Shown: positions 54,601 through 61,938 of the stretch, in pieces
Layout of the letters: every line of letters starts with the position of its first letter
How positions within the stretch are numbered: the stretch's first letter is position 1
Assembly: GCF_002741015.1 (NCBI RefSeq)
Contig: NZ_CP016616.1
Coordinates: forward strand, 913,501 to 977,500
Length of the DNA: 64,000 nt
Origin: Microvirga ossetica
GTDB lineage: Bacteria > Pseudomonadota > Alphaproteobacteria > Rhizobiales > Beijerinckiaceae
Reading direction: 5' to 3'
Made by a program: the position numbers and the translations under genes
The notes under the pieces: generated by a model
The model's input: the letters and a program-made list of their open reading frames with translations, nothing else
Told to the model about the DNA's origin: nothing
Databases searched by the model: none

Positions 54601-55512
54601 ATTCTTGGTCTTCACGTCCACCCGCGGCTCGACGAGGCATGAACCGGCGCGCAGGTCGTCGCCGAACCAGCTCACCACGAGCGATACGCGTTTGAGGTTG
54701 GGGCACAGGGCCTGCAGCGCATCGAGGGAGGCCGTCACATCGCTCGCGCGCTGCCATTGATGGCGGTTCTCGGGTCTCGTCTTGCCGAGATCGAGCACCT
54801 GCATCACCGGTTTCACGTCATACCCGAACTCGCTCGCGCCCGGAATGAGGCAGACCGCGCGCACCATGCGGTTGAGCCCGTCGACGGGGCGGATCACCTC
54901 GAAGGAGAATTGCGGCACGCGGTTGCCGAAATCGGCGAGCGGCAGGCGCTCGAACACCACGTAGGCGAGCCCGCGATAGGCCGGCGCATATTGCACGCCC
55001 TCCTTCGCCACGATCAGCGGATCGGCATCTTGAGTCTCGCTGCCCGCATGCACGCGCATGGCGATGGTGCTGAGATCGAGCTCGCGCCCATCGGCCCAGA
55101 CGCGGCGGATGAAGGCGATGCGGCCCTCGCACAGGCCGACCGCGAGATTGGCGAAATAGGAATAGGTGGTGGTGACGGTCTTCGGCCCGCCGCCCATGCC
55201 CTTGCCGCCCTGGCTGGAGCGGTCGACATCCGTGTTCACCGCCTCCTCCAGGCGCGTCGCCCAGATGAGTTGGCCGCCGATGCGCGCACGCCCGTAGACC
55301 CGCGGGATCGGCGCGCCCTCGGTGGAGGTGAGCCCGTCGATGTCCTTCAGGCGCGGCCCCTCCACATGCCTCGTGGCATCGCCGCCGAGAAGCGCGTTGT
55401 CGATGGCCGCGCCCGCGAGCGCGCCGAGCGCCCGCCCGGCCATCGCCCCCACTGGCCCGCCGATCATGCCGCCGACGACGGAACCGACTGTTTGCAGAAC
55501 GATGGTGGCCAT
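51652..55512 (-). CDS. GTA gp15: baseplate megaprotein with TIM-barrel-like domain
   Basis: 1286 residues from the ATG at 55512, which shares one base with the gp14 stop. A Gly/Ala-rich N-terminus (VGGMIGGPVGAMAGRALGAL) precedes the body. The GTA TIM-barrel-like domain lies at about 430-750 (FILGSELVGLTRVRSASG, AVGIDYYPPISDW, IWLTEIGIPAVDKGPN), followed by a phage-tail protein part (EPSLKLTRAQETELPQQVEV). Length fits RcGTA gp15, which forms the tip of the tail and contacts the recipient. Confidence 0.93.
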   Translation of the reverse strand: MATIVLQTVGSVVGGMIGGPVGAMAGRALGALAGAAIDNALLGGDATRHVEGPRLKDIDGLTSTEGAPIPRVYGRARIGGQLIWATRLEEAVNTDVDRSSQGGKGMGGGPKTVTTTYSYFANLAVGLCEGRIAFIRRVWADGRELDLSTIAMRVHAGSETQDADPLIVAKEGVQYAPAYRGLAYVVFERLPLADFGNRVPQFSFEVIRPVDGLNRMVRAVCLIPGASEFGYDVKPVMQVLDLGKTRPENRHQWQRASDVTASLDALQALCPNLKRVSLVVSWFGDDLRAGSCLVEPRVDVKTKNTDGATWSVAGLTREDAKAVSLTDGSPAYGGTPSDESVKRLIKDLKERDLDVVLYPFVMMDVPAGNSLPDPHGGTGQPPYPWRGRITCDPAPGRAGTPDGTSAAATQVERWFTRAAGFNRMVLHYADLAEEAGGVRGFILGSELVGLTRVRSASGVYPAVARLRALAAEVRAILRASTKIVYAADWTEYGAHVLDGGGEVRFPLDPLFADDDIDAVGIDYYPPISDWRDAPNHADLASARSVNDVDYLRGRLGSGEAFDWYYATSSERNAQTRRPITDGAYGKPWVFRQKDLVSWWSNRHTERVNGVEIGATAWQPQSKPIWLTEIGIPAVDKGPNGPNVFPDPKSSESAYPPFSRGVRDDLVQARGLEAILSRFDPAQRGFAAEYNPASTSYNGRMVDPDNIFVWAWDARPFPAFPDFDIVWSDGANWETGHWITGRIEGATLDRLIVRILRDFGFADPGPIPVDGFVDGYVIDRPMSVRGALEPLLRLFGVDAVARGGAVAWQGRGGRAVAHLTKDNLVLGDKEPSLKLTRAQETELPQQVEVGFTEGDTDYRRAAVASRRLSGASRREARADSAVVTRRAEAQRLADTWLQDQWAGRESAEFELSPRRIELEPGDVIAVPTDAGEKLHRIVRIADGATRKLSTRAVEPAVFERPGSFIPRPVKRPPPVPGKPLAVVLDLPVALGDPAALQYVAVAANPWPGAMTIWRSGNGASYAPYHILDLPALVGRTTTTFMPGPLWRWDPRAVLDVTLSSGALSSIDDEAALSGRNLFALQGADGRWEMFSAARAELIGERSYRLSRCLRGLAGSEPQAARTVPAGALLVKLDEAVAPLTTNLQDLGQTWRYRIGPSGRDHADASVTEIVATVPREALRPFAPVQVAAKREAAGIRLAWTRRTRLNGDGWDAIDVPLAEDAESYEIDILRAGVVVRTLTSAQASLLFGAAEEIADFGAPQSALSFRVVQMSAVAGRGFERLVTFPVR

Positions 55513-55940
55513 CAGACTGTATCCGGAAAGCGGAATGCATGGGAAAGGTGGCGCCGCCACCAGGGACGGAACGCGACCTCGGCGACCGACGCGCCGTCAT
55601 GGGCGTGGATCATGGTATCGGGCGACGTTGCGACGGCGCAGTGCTTGGCGGGCATGGTCTCGCGCCAGCGGAAGAGCAGCACGTCGCCGGCCTGGACTTG
55701 CGCGCACTCGATCTCGACGAGATGCTTTCGCGCCGCCGCGACGAGCGTGTCGGCTCCGGCTTCCGCCCAATCGGGCGAGTATGGCGGCGGCAGCTCGGGC
55801 TTCGTGCCCATGACCTCTCGCCAGATCCCACGCAGCAGTCCGAGGCAATCGCAGCCGACGCCTTTGAGCGAGGCCTGATGACGGTAGGGCGTGCCGATCC
55901 ACGAGCGGGCTTCGGCGACGATGAGATGGGGCTGGGGCAT
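55512..55940 (-). CDS. GTA gp14: NlpC/P60 cell-wall peptidase
   Basis: 142 residues. The catalytic Cys sits in GVGCDCLGLLRGIW, the His in AKHCAVATSPDTMIHAHDG. Start IVAEARSWIGTPYRHQASLKG is typical. In RcGTA this peptidase at the tail tip opens the recipient wall. Overlaps gp15 by one base. Confidence 0.93.
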   Translation of the reverse strand: MPQPHLIVAEARSWIGTPYRHQASLKGVGCDCLGLLRGIWREVMGTKPELPPPYSPDWAEAGADTLVAAARKHLVEIECAQVQAGDVLLFRWRETMPAKHCAVATSPDTMIHAHDGASVAEVAFRPWWRRHLSHAFRFPDTV

Positions 55941-55968
55941 GATTCAAAGGTCGCTTGCAAACAAACAA

Positions 55969-56074
55969 CCCTCATCCTGAGGAGCCGCGAAGCGGCGTCT
56001 CGAAGGAGGATCCAGAGAATACTGGAGACGCCTCGTCCTTCGAGACGGACCTGACGGTCCTCCTCAGGATGAGG
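55969..56074. repeat. Family-A intergenic palindrome, second copy
   Basis: Arms CCCTCATCCTGAGGAGCCG and CCTCCTCAGGATGAGG with the inner GTCTCGAAGGAGGATC, as at 3804-3907. It separates gp14 from gp13. Confidence 0.85.
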
Positions 56075-56104
56075 CTGTGGAGAGGTTGGGGTTATCCGTG
56101 GTCA

Positions 56105-56995
56105 TCACCTGAAGAAGCTCCCGCCATCCAATCCTGGCTCGCCCTGCTGCGGCATGCGGATGATGAAGTCGTTGCCGGGCATGTGCGGGAAGCCGCGGAA
56201 GTTGACGGCGTTCGCGAACTTCTTCCGGCACGTAGCATGAGCCTTGTCGCAGCCCGCCGTGACGCGGAACGTATCGCCGACCTTGATCGCCTGCGGCGCG
56301 CGCTGCCACAGGTCGAACTCGTCCGTGCCCGAGGCGGCCCGGTGAACCTTGATCTCGACGGAGATGCCGGCATTGTCGCCACTGACCCAGGTGAGTTTGC
56401 CGGCCTTGCACCACCCGTCCGCAAAGCCGATGCCGGAGGCGGCGATGGTCAGGGCGCCGTCGGTGCCCGTGACCGTTCCCGTGTCGGAATAGCTCGACGA
56501 GGAGAGATTGATGCCGCAGCGCTCGTCGCCGAGATCGGCCGAGCAGGTGGCGCGAAAGAGCCGCCCGCGCTCCTCGTCGAAGCGGTGCATGAGCCCGCGC
56601 ACCTCCGCGACGAAGCTGCCATCCGTGCGCTTGATCTCGCCGATGGAGCCGATATCGAGCAGTACGCGCTCCTCCACGTTGCTCCAGTTCACGAGCCAGG
56701 TTTCCACGCTCGCATCGTCGTAGAGGCCCGATGCGATGTCGTCCTCGGTGATGCCGGCGGAGACGAGCGCGCCCGCGACCTCGCCGCCGCCGACGGCGAA
56801 GCCGAGTTCGACACTTGCCTCCGCCGCTTCGAGGCCGGAACGCGCCGCATAGGTCGTGCCACCGATGACGAGATCGCGGTCGTGATCGGTGAAGCCGAAG
56901 GCGGTGCCGTCGCGCCGGACGAGCCTCCAGCAATGACAGAGCGTCGTCGCGCCGTCGGTCAGATGGGCGGCGAGGTTTGGGGGGATATTGCGCAT
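56105..56995 (-). CDS. GTA gp13: tail hub protein (DUF2163)
   Basis: 296 residues. N-terminal DUF2163 part (TTLCHCWRLVRRDGTAFGFTD) and C-terminal part with Cys pairs: ATCSADLGDERCGI, GWCKAGKL and TAGCDKAHATCRKKFANA with NFRGFPHMPGND. The latter is shared with lambda gpL-like hub proteins that bind an iron-sulphur cluster. Here it joins the distal tail protein to gp15. Confidence 0.9.
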   Translation of the reverse strand: MRNIPPNLAAHLTDGATTLCHCWRLVRRDGTAFGFTDHDRDLVIGGTTYAARSGLEAAEASVELGFAVGGGEVAGALVSAGITEDDIASGLYDDASVETWLVNWSNVEERVLLDIGSIGEIKRTDGSFVAEVRGLMHRFDEERGRLFRATCSADLGDERCGINLSSSSYSDTGTVTGTDGALTIAASGIGFADGWCKAGKLTWVSGDNAGISVEIKVHRAASGTDEFDLWQRAPQAIKVGDTFRVTAGCDKAHATCRKKFANAVNFRGFPHMPGNDFIIRMPQQGEPGLDGGSFFR

Positions 56996-57040
56996 GATCG
57001 CTTGTTTCAGAGGTTGGATTTCGAACTGGGAAGCCCGGCG

Positions 57041-57164
57041 CTGTCATCCCCGCGCCGGCCGGGATCCATAGCCGCGACGGCTCAAGACAATACGAGCGCG
57101 TGTGGCTCTGCATCGTCAGCGTTTATGGATCCCGGGCTCCGCTTACGCGGCCCCGGGATGACAG
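57041..57164. repeat. Family-B intergenic palindrome
   Basis: CTGTCATCCCCGCGCCGG faces CGGCCCCGGGATGACAG; the inner parts GGGATCCATA and TTATGGATCCC pair. Same element as at 10881-11013 and 61785-61924. Confidence 0.8.
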
Positions 57165-57179
57165 TCCTGTGTCAGCCTC

Positions 57180-57272
57180 ACGTCATGGCCGGGACTGGCC
57201 CGGCCATCCCGACTAGAAAAAGCGTGGCGCTTCACGGATCGAGATCACCGGCACGAGGCCGGTGATGACGTG
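57180..57272. repeat. Family-E intergenic palindrome, inverted copy
   Basis: ACGTCATGGCCGGGACTGG / CCCGGCCAT at one side and GATCACCGGCACGAGGCCGG / TGATGACGTG at the other. It ends eight bases before the gp12 stop. Confidence 0.75.
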
Positions 57273-57280
57273 GAGAGGGC

Positions 57281-57919
57281 TCATGGAACGATCTCGATCA
57301 GCGGGATCTGCGGGATGCCGCCGGCGTCGAAGGTGGAGAGGTCGATGTCGAGCTCGTCCGTGTCGAAGCGCACCGGGACGTCGAAGGCGAAGCCCGCGGT
57401 GATGACGGCGCCGCCAGGCGGTGCGGCGACGAAGGTCACGAGGCCGGTCGCGGGATCGCAGTTGACCTGCGCGCCCACAGCCTGCTCGATGCCGTTGACG
57501 GCGACCCGCACCGTGCCGCCCACGGGCTTGACGATGGCCCTGCTGTAGGGCGCGAAGGACGAGCCGTAGGCTTTCACGAGCGGGAAGCTCCGGCTCTGCC
57601 CGTCGCCGGTGCCGATGCGCTGGTCGAGCGGCGTCGGCTCGCGCGAAGGCGGGCCGGAGCGCCAGTCGGTGCGGTCGCGGAAGCGGAAACCGTAGAGTCG
57701 GCCGCGCCGCTCCTCGAAGAAGGCGATGACGCTGTGCAGCGCATCGAGCGTGCGGATCCCGAGCCCCGCATCGTAGCGGCGGCGCGAGCCGGACCAGCGG
57801 CTGTTGCGATGCTCGCGGCCGGAGGCGAGCGTGACGATATCGGTCCGCCGCACCGGCCCGCCTCGGCTGCCGAGGCTGACATCGAGCGGAAAGCGGACCT
57901 CGTGGAAATCGGAGGCCAT
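57281..57919 (-). CDS. GTA gp12: distal tail protein (DUF2460)
   Basis: 212 residues. Typical start FHEVRFPLDVSLGSRGGPVR, then TDIVTLASGREHRNSRWSG, GIRTLDALHSVIAFFEERRG and RLYGFRFRDRTDW. It forms the ring between tail tube and hub. Preceded by an opposite-strand YdcH gene. Confidence 0.92.
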   Translation of the reverse strand: MASDFHEVRFPLDVSLGSRGGPVRRTDIVTLASGREHRNSRWSGSRRRYDAGLGIRTLDALHSVIAFFEERRGRLYGFRFRDRTDWRSGPPSREPTPLDQRIGTGDGQSRSFPLVKAYGSSFAPYSRAIVKPVGGTVRVAVNGIEQAVGAQVNCDPATGLVTFVAAPPGGAVITAGFAFDVPVRFDTDELDIDLSTFDAGGIPQIPLIEIVP

Positions 57920-57998
57920 GATAAGTCAATGTTCCTGAAACGAAAGAATGGGGGTGGCGTTGACCCCGGAAAGCCCCCCATCAAGGAGACGGCAGGCG

Positions 57999-58244
57999 AT
58001 GAGCAACGCTCCCAACGACCTCGCGGCAGACTTTCCCGACAAGCGCGACCGGATTCACCAGCTCAAGACCAGCGACAACCGCTTCGCGCGGCTCTACGAC
58101 GAGTACAACGAGCTGAACCGGACCATCCACCGGGTCGAAACCCGGGTGGAGCCCCAGACCGACGAGGCCGAGGAGGAGCTCAAGCGTCGTCGCCTGCAGA
58201 TCAAGGACGAGATCATGGCGATGCTCGACCGCCCGGGCGGCTGA
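57999..58244 (+). CDS. YdcH-family (DUF465) protein
   Basis: 81 residues from the ATG at 57999, with AAGGAG ten bases upstream. The core KRDRIHQLKTSDNRFARLYD / EYNELNRTIHRVET / RRRLQIKDEIMAML is the DUF465 helical hairpin. Function unknown; such proteins are small, cytoplasmic and common in alphaproteobacteria. It is on the opposite strand in the middle of the GTA cluster. Confidence 0.88.
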   Translation: MSNAPNDLAADFPDKRDRIHQLKTSDNRFARLYDEYNELNRTIHRVETRVEPQTDEAEEELKRRRLQIKDEIMAMLDRPGG

Positions 58245-58312
58245 GCGAAACGGCCGTTAATTATCCATGCACCTCATCCTCAGGAGGTTGTGGTTTGTAA
58301 TAGGCGCAGGTC

Positions 58313-58999
58313 TTACATCCCGCGCTGGCCCCGCGCCACGGCCCGGGCCAGGGCGGCGGAGACCTGCGCCTCGGAGCGGCGGAAGCTGTCCGCATCCGGC
58401 GTGGTGACGTTCACGATCACCGAGACCGGCCGCCCGCCTCCGCCCGTGCGAACGCCGAGCCGCCCATCCGGCCCGCGCGCCAGCGGCATCACCGCCTCCG
58501 CGCCCTGCTCGCCCATGAGGCCGAGCCCGCGCTCGAGCGGAAAATAAGTCGGCGCGCCGATCACCCCGCCTTTCGCGAACGGCATCAGCATGCCGCGCGA
58601 GACCACGCCGCCCTTGGCCAGAGCAGGGCCGCCGGAGCCGAACAGGGAGCCGAGAAGAGACGACAAACCACCGCTCAGACTTTGCCCCGCCCCGGACAGA
58701 TCGGCCCCCATCGGCAATGCATTGCCGAACAAACCTGCCATCAGTGTTTGCATGCCACGGGTGAGCGCCATCTGTAGTGGAGCCATGGCAGCCTTAAGGG
58801 CAAATTCCGTGAATGTCCTGCGCACATCTTTTAGAACGTTATCAAATTTCTTGCCCTCCGAGATATTCTTTGCGAATGCATTCGACAAAGACTCGCCGAA
58901 ACGATCGGAAAGACCGATGAGCGTATTGAGCTGCTGTACAGCCTGCTTCTTGTCATCTCGAATCTCGTCGAGTTTCTGCTTGAAAGGGTCATCTGGCAT
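58313..58999 (-). CDS. GTA gp11: tail tape measure protein
   Basis: 228 residues, close to the short RcGTA gp11. The N-terminal half is helical (IGLSDRFGESLSNAFAKNIS), the centre Gly/Leu-rich (SGAGQSLSGGLSSLLGSLFG), and the C-terminal part holds the phage signature GGVIGAPTYFPL / GLMGEQGAEAVMPLARG. It sets tail length and passes through the tube. Its start lies one base from that of a divergent secreted protein. Confidence 0.9.
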   Translation of the reverse strand: MPDDPFKQKLDEIRDDKKQAVQQLNTLIGLSDRFGESLSNAFAKNISEGKKFDNVLKDVRRTFTEFALKAAMAPLQMALTRGMQTLMAGLFGNALPMGADLSGAGQSLSGGLSSLLGSLFGSGGPALAKGGVVSRGMLMPFAKGGVIGAPTYFPLERGLGLMGEQGAEAVMPLARGPDGRLGVRTGGGGRPVSVIVNVTTPDADSFRRSEAQVSAALARAVARGQRGM

Positions 59000-59000
59000 A

Positions 59001-59438
59001 ATGGCCTCACTTCCATCTTTCTTATCGAAGGTTAAGCTGACCCTAGCCGTGCTCGCGCTATGCGCGCAGGGCGCCTGTGTCAGCGCCCCGCCAACGAGGT
59101 CGATCTACAAGACACCCGGCCTTAGCTCCGCTCAAGTGAGCCGGATGTACGACGAATGCCTCTACGAAGCGAAAAAGGCGACAGCATCGGCAAGCACGAA
59201 AACGATCGTGGGGTACAGGCAGTTCGAGCTTTACAACATGTGCTTGAAACTGAAAGGCGTCACGTATGTTGGCGACATCACGATGTCCGATGAAAAATGG
59301 AAGCCTATTTTCGAGCATTGCAAGGCAGAAGCAAAATCGGACGTTTCCGGTCGCCCTGCCTCGCATCAACGGGACGATCTGCAGGAGGATCTCGCAGTCG
59401 CATGCTTCAAGCGGAAAGGCGTGGTCTTCCATCAGTGA
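59001..59438 (+). CDS. Small secreted protein, possibly a lipoprotein
   Basis: 145 residues. Signal peptide SKVKLTLAVLALCAQG with Cys in GACVSAP that could be lipidated, though the lipobox is poor (Q at -3). Mature part has four more Cys (YDECLYEAKKA, YNMCLKLKG, FEHCKAEAKS, AVACFKRKG). No family recognised. The base composition is less GC-rich than its neighbours. It lies on the opposite strand between gp11 and the tail chaperone. Confidence 0.7.
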   Translation: MASLPSFLSKVKLTLAVLALCAQGACVSAPPTRSIYKTPGLSSAQVSRMYDECLYEAKKATASASTKTIVGYRQFELYNMCLKLKGVTYVGDITMSDEKWKPIFEHCKAEAKSDVSGRPASHQRDDLQEDLAVACFKRKGVVFHQ

Positions 59439-59480
59439 TGCTTTCGAGTCTTGAGAGGAAGCACCCCGGAGCTGCTTTCA

Positions 59481-59636
59481 CTAGTCCGGAAAAGCCTCCA
59501 TCAACCGCCTGAGATCGCCGCTCGACGCAGGCTCGTTCGTTCGCCCGCCGCACCATCCCTCCCAGGCCGCCAGCAATTCGCGCGGCGTCGCGCGCCAGAA
59601 GGTTTCCGGGCTCCACCGCAGGATGCTCAAGCCCAA
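59481..59636 (-). CDS. Tail assembly chaperone (rcc01693/TIGR02216 type), start unusual
   Basis: In the frame ending at 59481 the product is LGLSILRWSPETFWRATPRE, then LLAAWEGWCGG ... SSGDLRRLMEAFPD. L-R-x-x-P-x-x-F-W-x-x-T-P-R-E and the A-F-P-D end are family marks. The likeness already begins at FPWDDALI, encoded up to about 59660, inside the gp10 gene. No ATG or GTG occurs in this frame across the last third of gp10; the first possible start is a TTG two bases after the gp10 stop. A -1 frameshift from gp10 would join the two. Too short and atypical for routine gene calling. Confidence 0.7.
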   Translation of the reverse strand: MGLSILRWSPETFWRATPRELLAAWEGWCGGRTNEPASSGDLRRLMEAFPD

Positions 59637-59638
59637 GA

Positions 59639-60022
59639 TCAGCGCGTCATCCCAGGGGAAGGCGTGAGGCTCGCGCTCGCCTCCTGGGATAACGGAGGGT
59701 TTGGTGCGGCATCGCCTCCGCCGAAGGTCGTGACGAGAAGATCGGCAAGCGCCGTTGCCACGGGCTCGATACCCTCGTGCAGCGGCAGGTTCGCCACCTC
59801 CGCATCGCTCATTGCATGACCGCCGCCGCGCAACGCAATGGCGAGCAGCGTGAGCAGGTCGCGGGTCTTGAGACGCCCCGTACCGAAGCGTTCGGCGACC
59901 GCCATGAGATCCTGCACGCCGAACGCATCTTCGAGTTCCGCGAGCGCGCCTAAAGTGAGGCAGAGGGTGTAGCGCATGTCGCCGAGCTGCAGCGCCACCT
60001 CGCCCCGTCGTCTGTTGGGCAT
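59639..60022 (-). CDS. GTA gp10: tail tube/chaperone protein (Phage_TAC_11)
   Basis: 127 residues: NRRRGEVALQLGDMRYTLCL, TLGALAELEDAFGVQDL, LLTLLAIALRGGGHAMSDAE. This is the GTA gp10 family, grouped with phage tail assembly chaperones. It directly precedes the second chaperone frame, an arrangement like lambda G and T. C-terminus from about 105 is Pro/Ser-rich and overlaps the other frame. Confidence 0.88.
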   Translation of the reverse strand: MPNRRRGEVALQLGDMRYTLCLTLGALAELEDAFGVQDLMAVAERFGTGRLKTRDLLTLLAIALRGGGHAMSDAEVANLPLHEGIEPVATALADLLVTTFGGGDAAPNPPLSQEASASLTPSPGMTR

Positions 60023-60051
60023 TGATTGTCCTTCGTTTTCCCAGCTGTCAT

Positions 60052-60143
60052 CGTCATGGCCGGGTCTGTCCCGGCCATCCCGATGCTGAAAAGCACCGCG
60101 CTTCTCCGATCGAGCTCACCGGCACAAGGCCGGTGATGACGTG
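60052..60143. repeat. Family-E intergenic palindrome, third copy
   Basis: CGTCATGGCCGGGTCTGTCC / CGGCCATCCCGATG at the left and GCTCACCGGCACAAGGCCGG / TGATGACGTG at the right. It fills the gap between gp10 and gp9. Confidence 0.75.
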
Positions 60144-60179
60144 GGGAGTGTTATTCCCGCTGCACCGATACGCATTCCG

Positions 60180-60590
60180 CTACATCGCCACGAACGCAAG
60201 CGCACCCGCCGACTCGAACGCCATCTCGAAAGTCACCTCGGCCGCATGGTCGCCGCGATATTCCAGGCTCGTGATCTGGAACGGGCCTTCGATGCGGCCG
60301 AAATCGGGAATGACGACCTGATAGGTGAGAATATCGCCGTCGAAGAAGACTTGGCGCATGCGCGCGTCGGAGGCTTCGTCCTTGAACACGCCGGAGCCGG
60401 CGATCGACGCGCGGCGCACGCCGGTACCGGCCAAAAGCTCGCGCCAGCGCCCGGCGGATTCCGCATGGGTCACGTCCACGGTCTCGGCATTGAACACGAT
60501 CTGGCGCGTGCGCAGGCCCGCCACGGTGACGAAGCCTGTGCCGCCGTCACCGATCTTGATGAGCAGGTCCTTGCCCTTCTGAGCAGGCAT
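60180..60590 (-). CDS. GTA gp9: major tail (tube) protein, TP901-1 family
   Basis: 136 residues from the ATG at 60590, with AAAGGA upstream; the open frame further up is repeat sequence. KGKDLLIKIGDGGTGFVTVA, GLRTRQIVFNAETVDVTHAE, GRWRELLAGTGVRRASIAGS and the end AAEVTFEMAFESAGALAFV are typical. It polymerises into the tail tube. Confidence 0.93.
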   Translation of the reverse strand: MPAQKGKDLLIKIGDGGTGFVTVAGLRTRQIVFNAETVDVTHAESAGRWRELLAGTGVRRASIAGSGVFKDEASDARMRQVFFDGDILTYQVVIPDFGRIEGPFQITSLEYRGDHAAEVTFEMAFESAGALAFVAM

Positions 60591-60736
60591 GGGATGTCCT
60601 TTGTTGTGAGGGAAAGAAGAGGGTCCGTGTGTTGAGCCGTGCTCTTCCCTCCCCCTTTGCGGGGAGGGACGAAGGGTGGGGGTTGGAAAGTCAGAAAGCT
60701 GCATCCGATCCAGCAAGCATCGGCGCAGCTACAGCC

Positions 60737-60912
60737 CACCTCTCCCCCGGATCTCGGATGTTTCCGAGATCCGTTTTTGTCGTGCAAGTCGGGAACACCC
60801 GACTTGCAGGGGGAGAGGTCGAGCTCAGCGAGGGTGAGCGGAGAGCGCTCTCCGGATAAGGCTGTAACCCCTCACCCGGACCTACGGTCCGACCTGTCCC
60901 TCAAGGAGAGGT
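60737..60912. repeat. Family-C intergenic palindrome
   Basis: CACCTCTCCC / GGAGAGGT arms, with GAGCTCAGCGAGGGTGAGCG and TAACCCCTCACCCGG inside as at 39553-39676. An outer pair of CCCTCCCC / GGGGAGGG arms lies at about 60650 and 60980, so the whole 417-base gap between gp9 and gp8 is repeat DNA. Confidence 0.8.
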
Positions 60913-61007
60913 GAACCTGCGCATCGCTTCGCTTTCGTTCACCCAGTCATACCACCCCCACCCCTGCCCCTCCCCGCAAGGGGGAGGGAATAAGCGGCAC
61001 CATCTCG

Positions 61008-61418
61008 TCACGCTACCTCCGTCACTGCCCGCAGGCTCAAGGTGACGCGGGTGAGTTGCGTGTCCTTGTCGCGGGCGGAGGAAAGCGCGGTGACGCGCAG
61101 GTTGACGAGGCGGTGGCCCTCGAGGAAAAGCGGCGCATCGTCGAGAAGCGCGGCGAAACGCTCGGCGACGGCGAGCGCCGTCCGCGCCCCGCCCTTCTCG
61201 GACCATACGACGAGGCTCAGGCTCTGCTCGTGGCCGCGGTCGAGATCGGTCGACCAGTCGCTCGCGCTCACGTCGCCGAGAAGCGCATAGACCGGCTCGG
61301 CGGCGCGCGGCGGTTCGTGATAGAGACGTAAGGATCCGCCCATGAGCGCACGCAGATCCGCGTCAGCGGAGGCCGCATCGAGGATCGCGCGGCGCAAGGC
61401 CAGGACCGGGCTCGTCAT
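61008..61418 (-). CDS. GTA gp8: tail terminator (DUF3168)
   Basis: 136 residues: LRRAILDAASADADLRALMG near the start, EPVYALLGDVSASDWSTD, EQSLSLVVWSEKGGARTAL and VNLRVTALSSARDKDTQLTR at the end. DUF3168 proteins cap the tail tube. Its ATG overlaps the gp7 stop by four bases. Confidence 0.92.
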   Translation of the reverse strand: MTSPVLALRRAILDAASADADLRALMGGSLRLYHEPPRAAEPVYALLGDVSASDWSTDLDRGHEQSLSLVVWSEKGGARTALAVAERFAALLDDAPLFLEGHRLVNLRVTALSSARDKDTQLTRVTLSLRAVTEVA

Positions 61419-61750
61419 GCCCGCATCTCCTCGACGAGGCAGACGAGATCGCGCTTCGATCCGTCGGGATCGGCGACCGCGCGGATGGCGAAGCGGCGCA
61501 GGCCCGAAGTCAGGCGCATGGCGCCCGTCACGCCCTCGCGATAGCGCAGGGTGATGCGATGCGTCAGGCTCTGCTCGGGCCGATCGGCGCGCACGCGCTC
61601 CGTGCCGGAGCGCATCTCGATAGCGCCCCAGAGCTGCGGGCCCGGCGCATAGGTGCGGATCACGCCGCCGAACCCGTCGGGCTGTTCGAGCGGCAATTCG
61701 AGCACGAACCGGCGCGCCCGCGCGCCGATGGAAAGGGATTTGGTTTTCAT
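61415..61750 (-). CDS. GTA gp7: head-tail stopper (head closure) protein
   Basis: 111 residues of the SPP1 gp16-like fold: RARRFVLELPLEQPDGFGGV, QLWGAIEMRSGTERVRADRP, THRITLRYREGVTGAMRL, ending VCLVEEMRA. It seals the portal channel and joins the tail. Overlaps gp8. Confidence 0.9.
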   Translation of the reverse strand: MKTKSLSIGARARRFVLELPLEQPDGFGGVIRTYAPGPQLWGAIEMRSGTERVRADRPEQSLTHRITLRYREGVTGAMRLTSGLRRFAIRAVADPDGSKRDLVCLVEEMRA

Positions 61751-61784
61751 GGCAATGTCTTTGGGATGGAAGTCAGATTCCCAT

Positions 61785-61924
61785 TGTCATTCCGGGGCGA
61801 GCGTAGCGAGAGCCCGGAATCCATAAACGCGACGTCTCAAGAAAGGGCGATCAACGTCGCGCCTCCTTCTGCAATGGTAGCGGTTATGGATCCCGGGCTC
61901 CGCTGCGCGGCCCCGGGATGACAG
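61785..61924. repeat. Family-B intergenic palindrome
   Basis: TGTCATTCCGGGGCGAGCG at the left and CGGCCCCGGGATGACAG at the right, with GGAATCCATAA and TTATGGATCCC inside. It fills the gap between gp6 and gp7. Confidence 0.8.
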
Positions 61925-61938
61925 CGGAAAAACAATCA

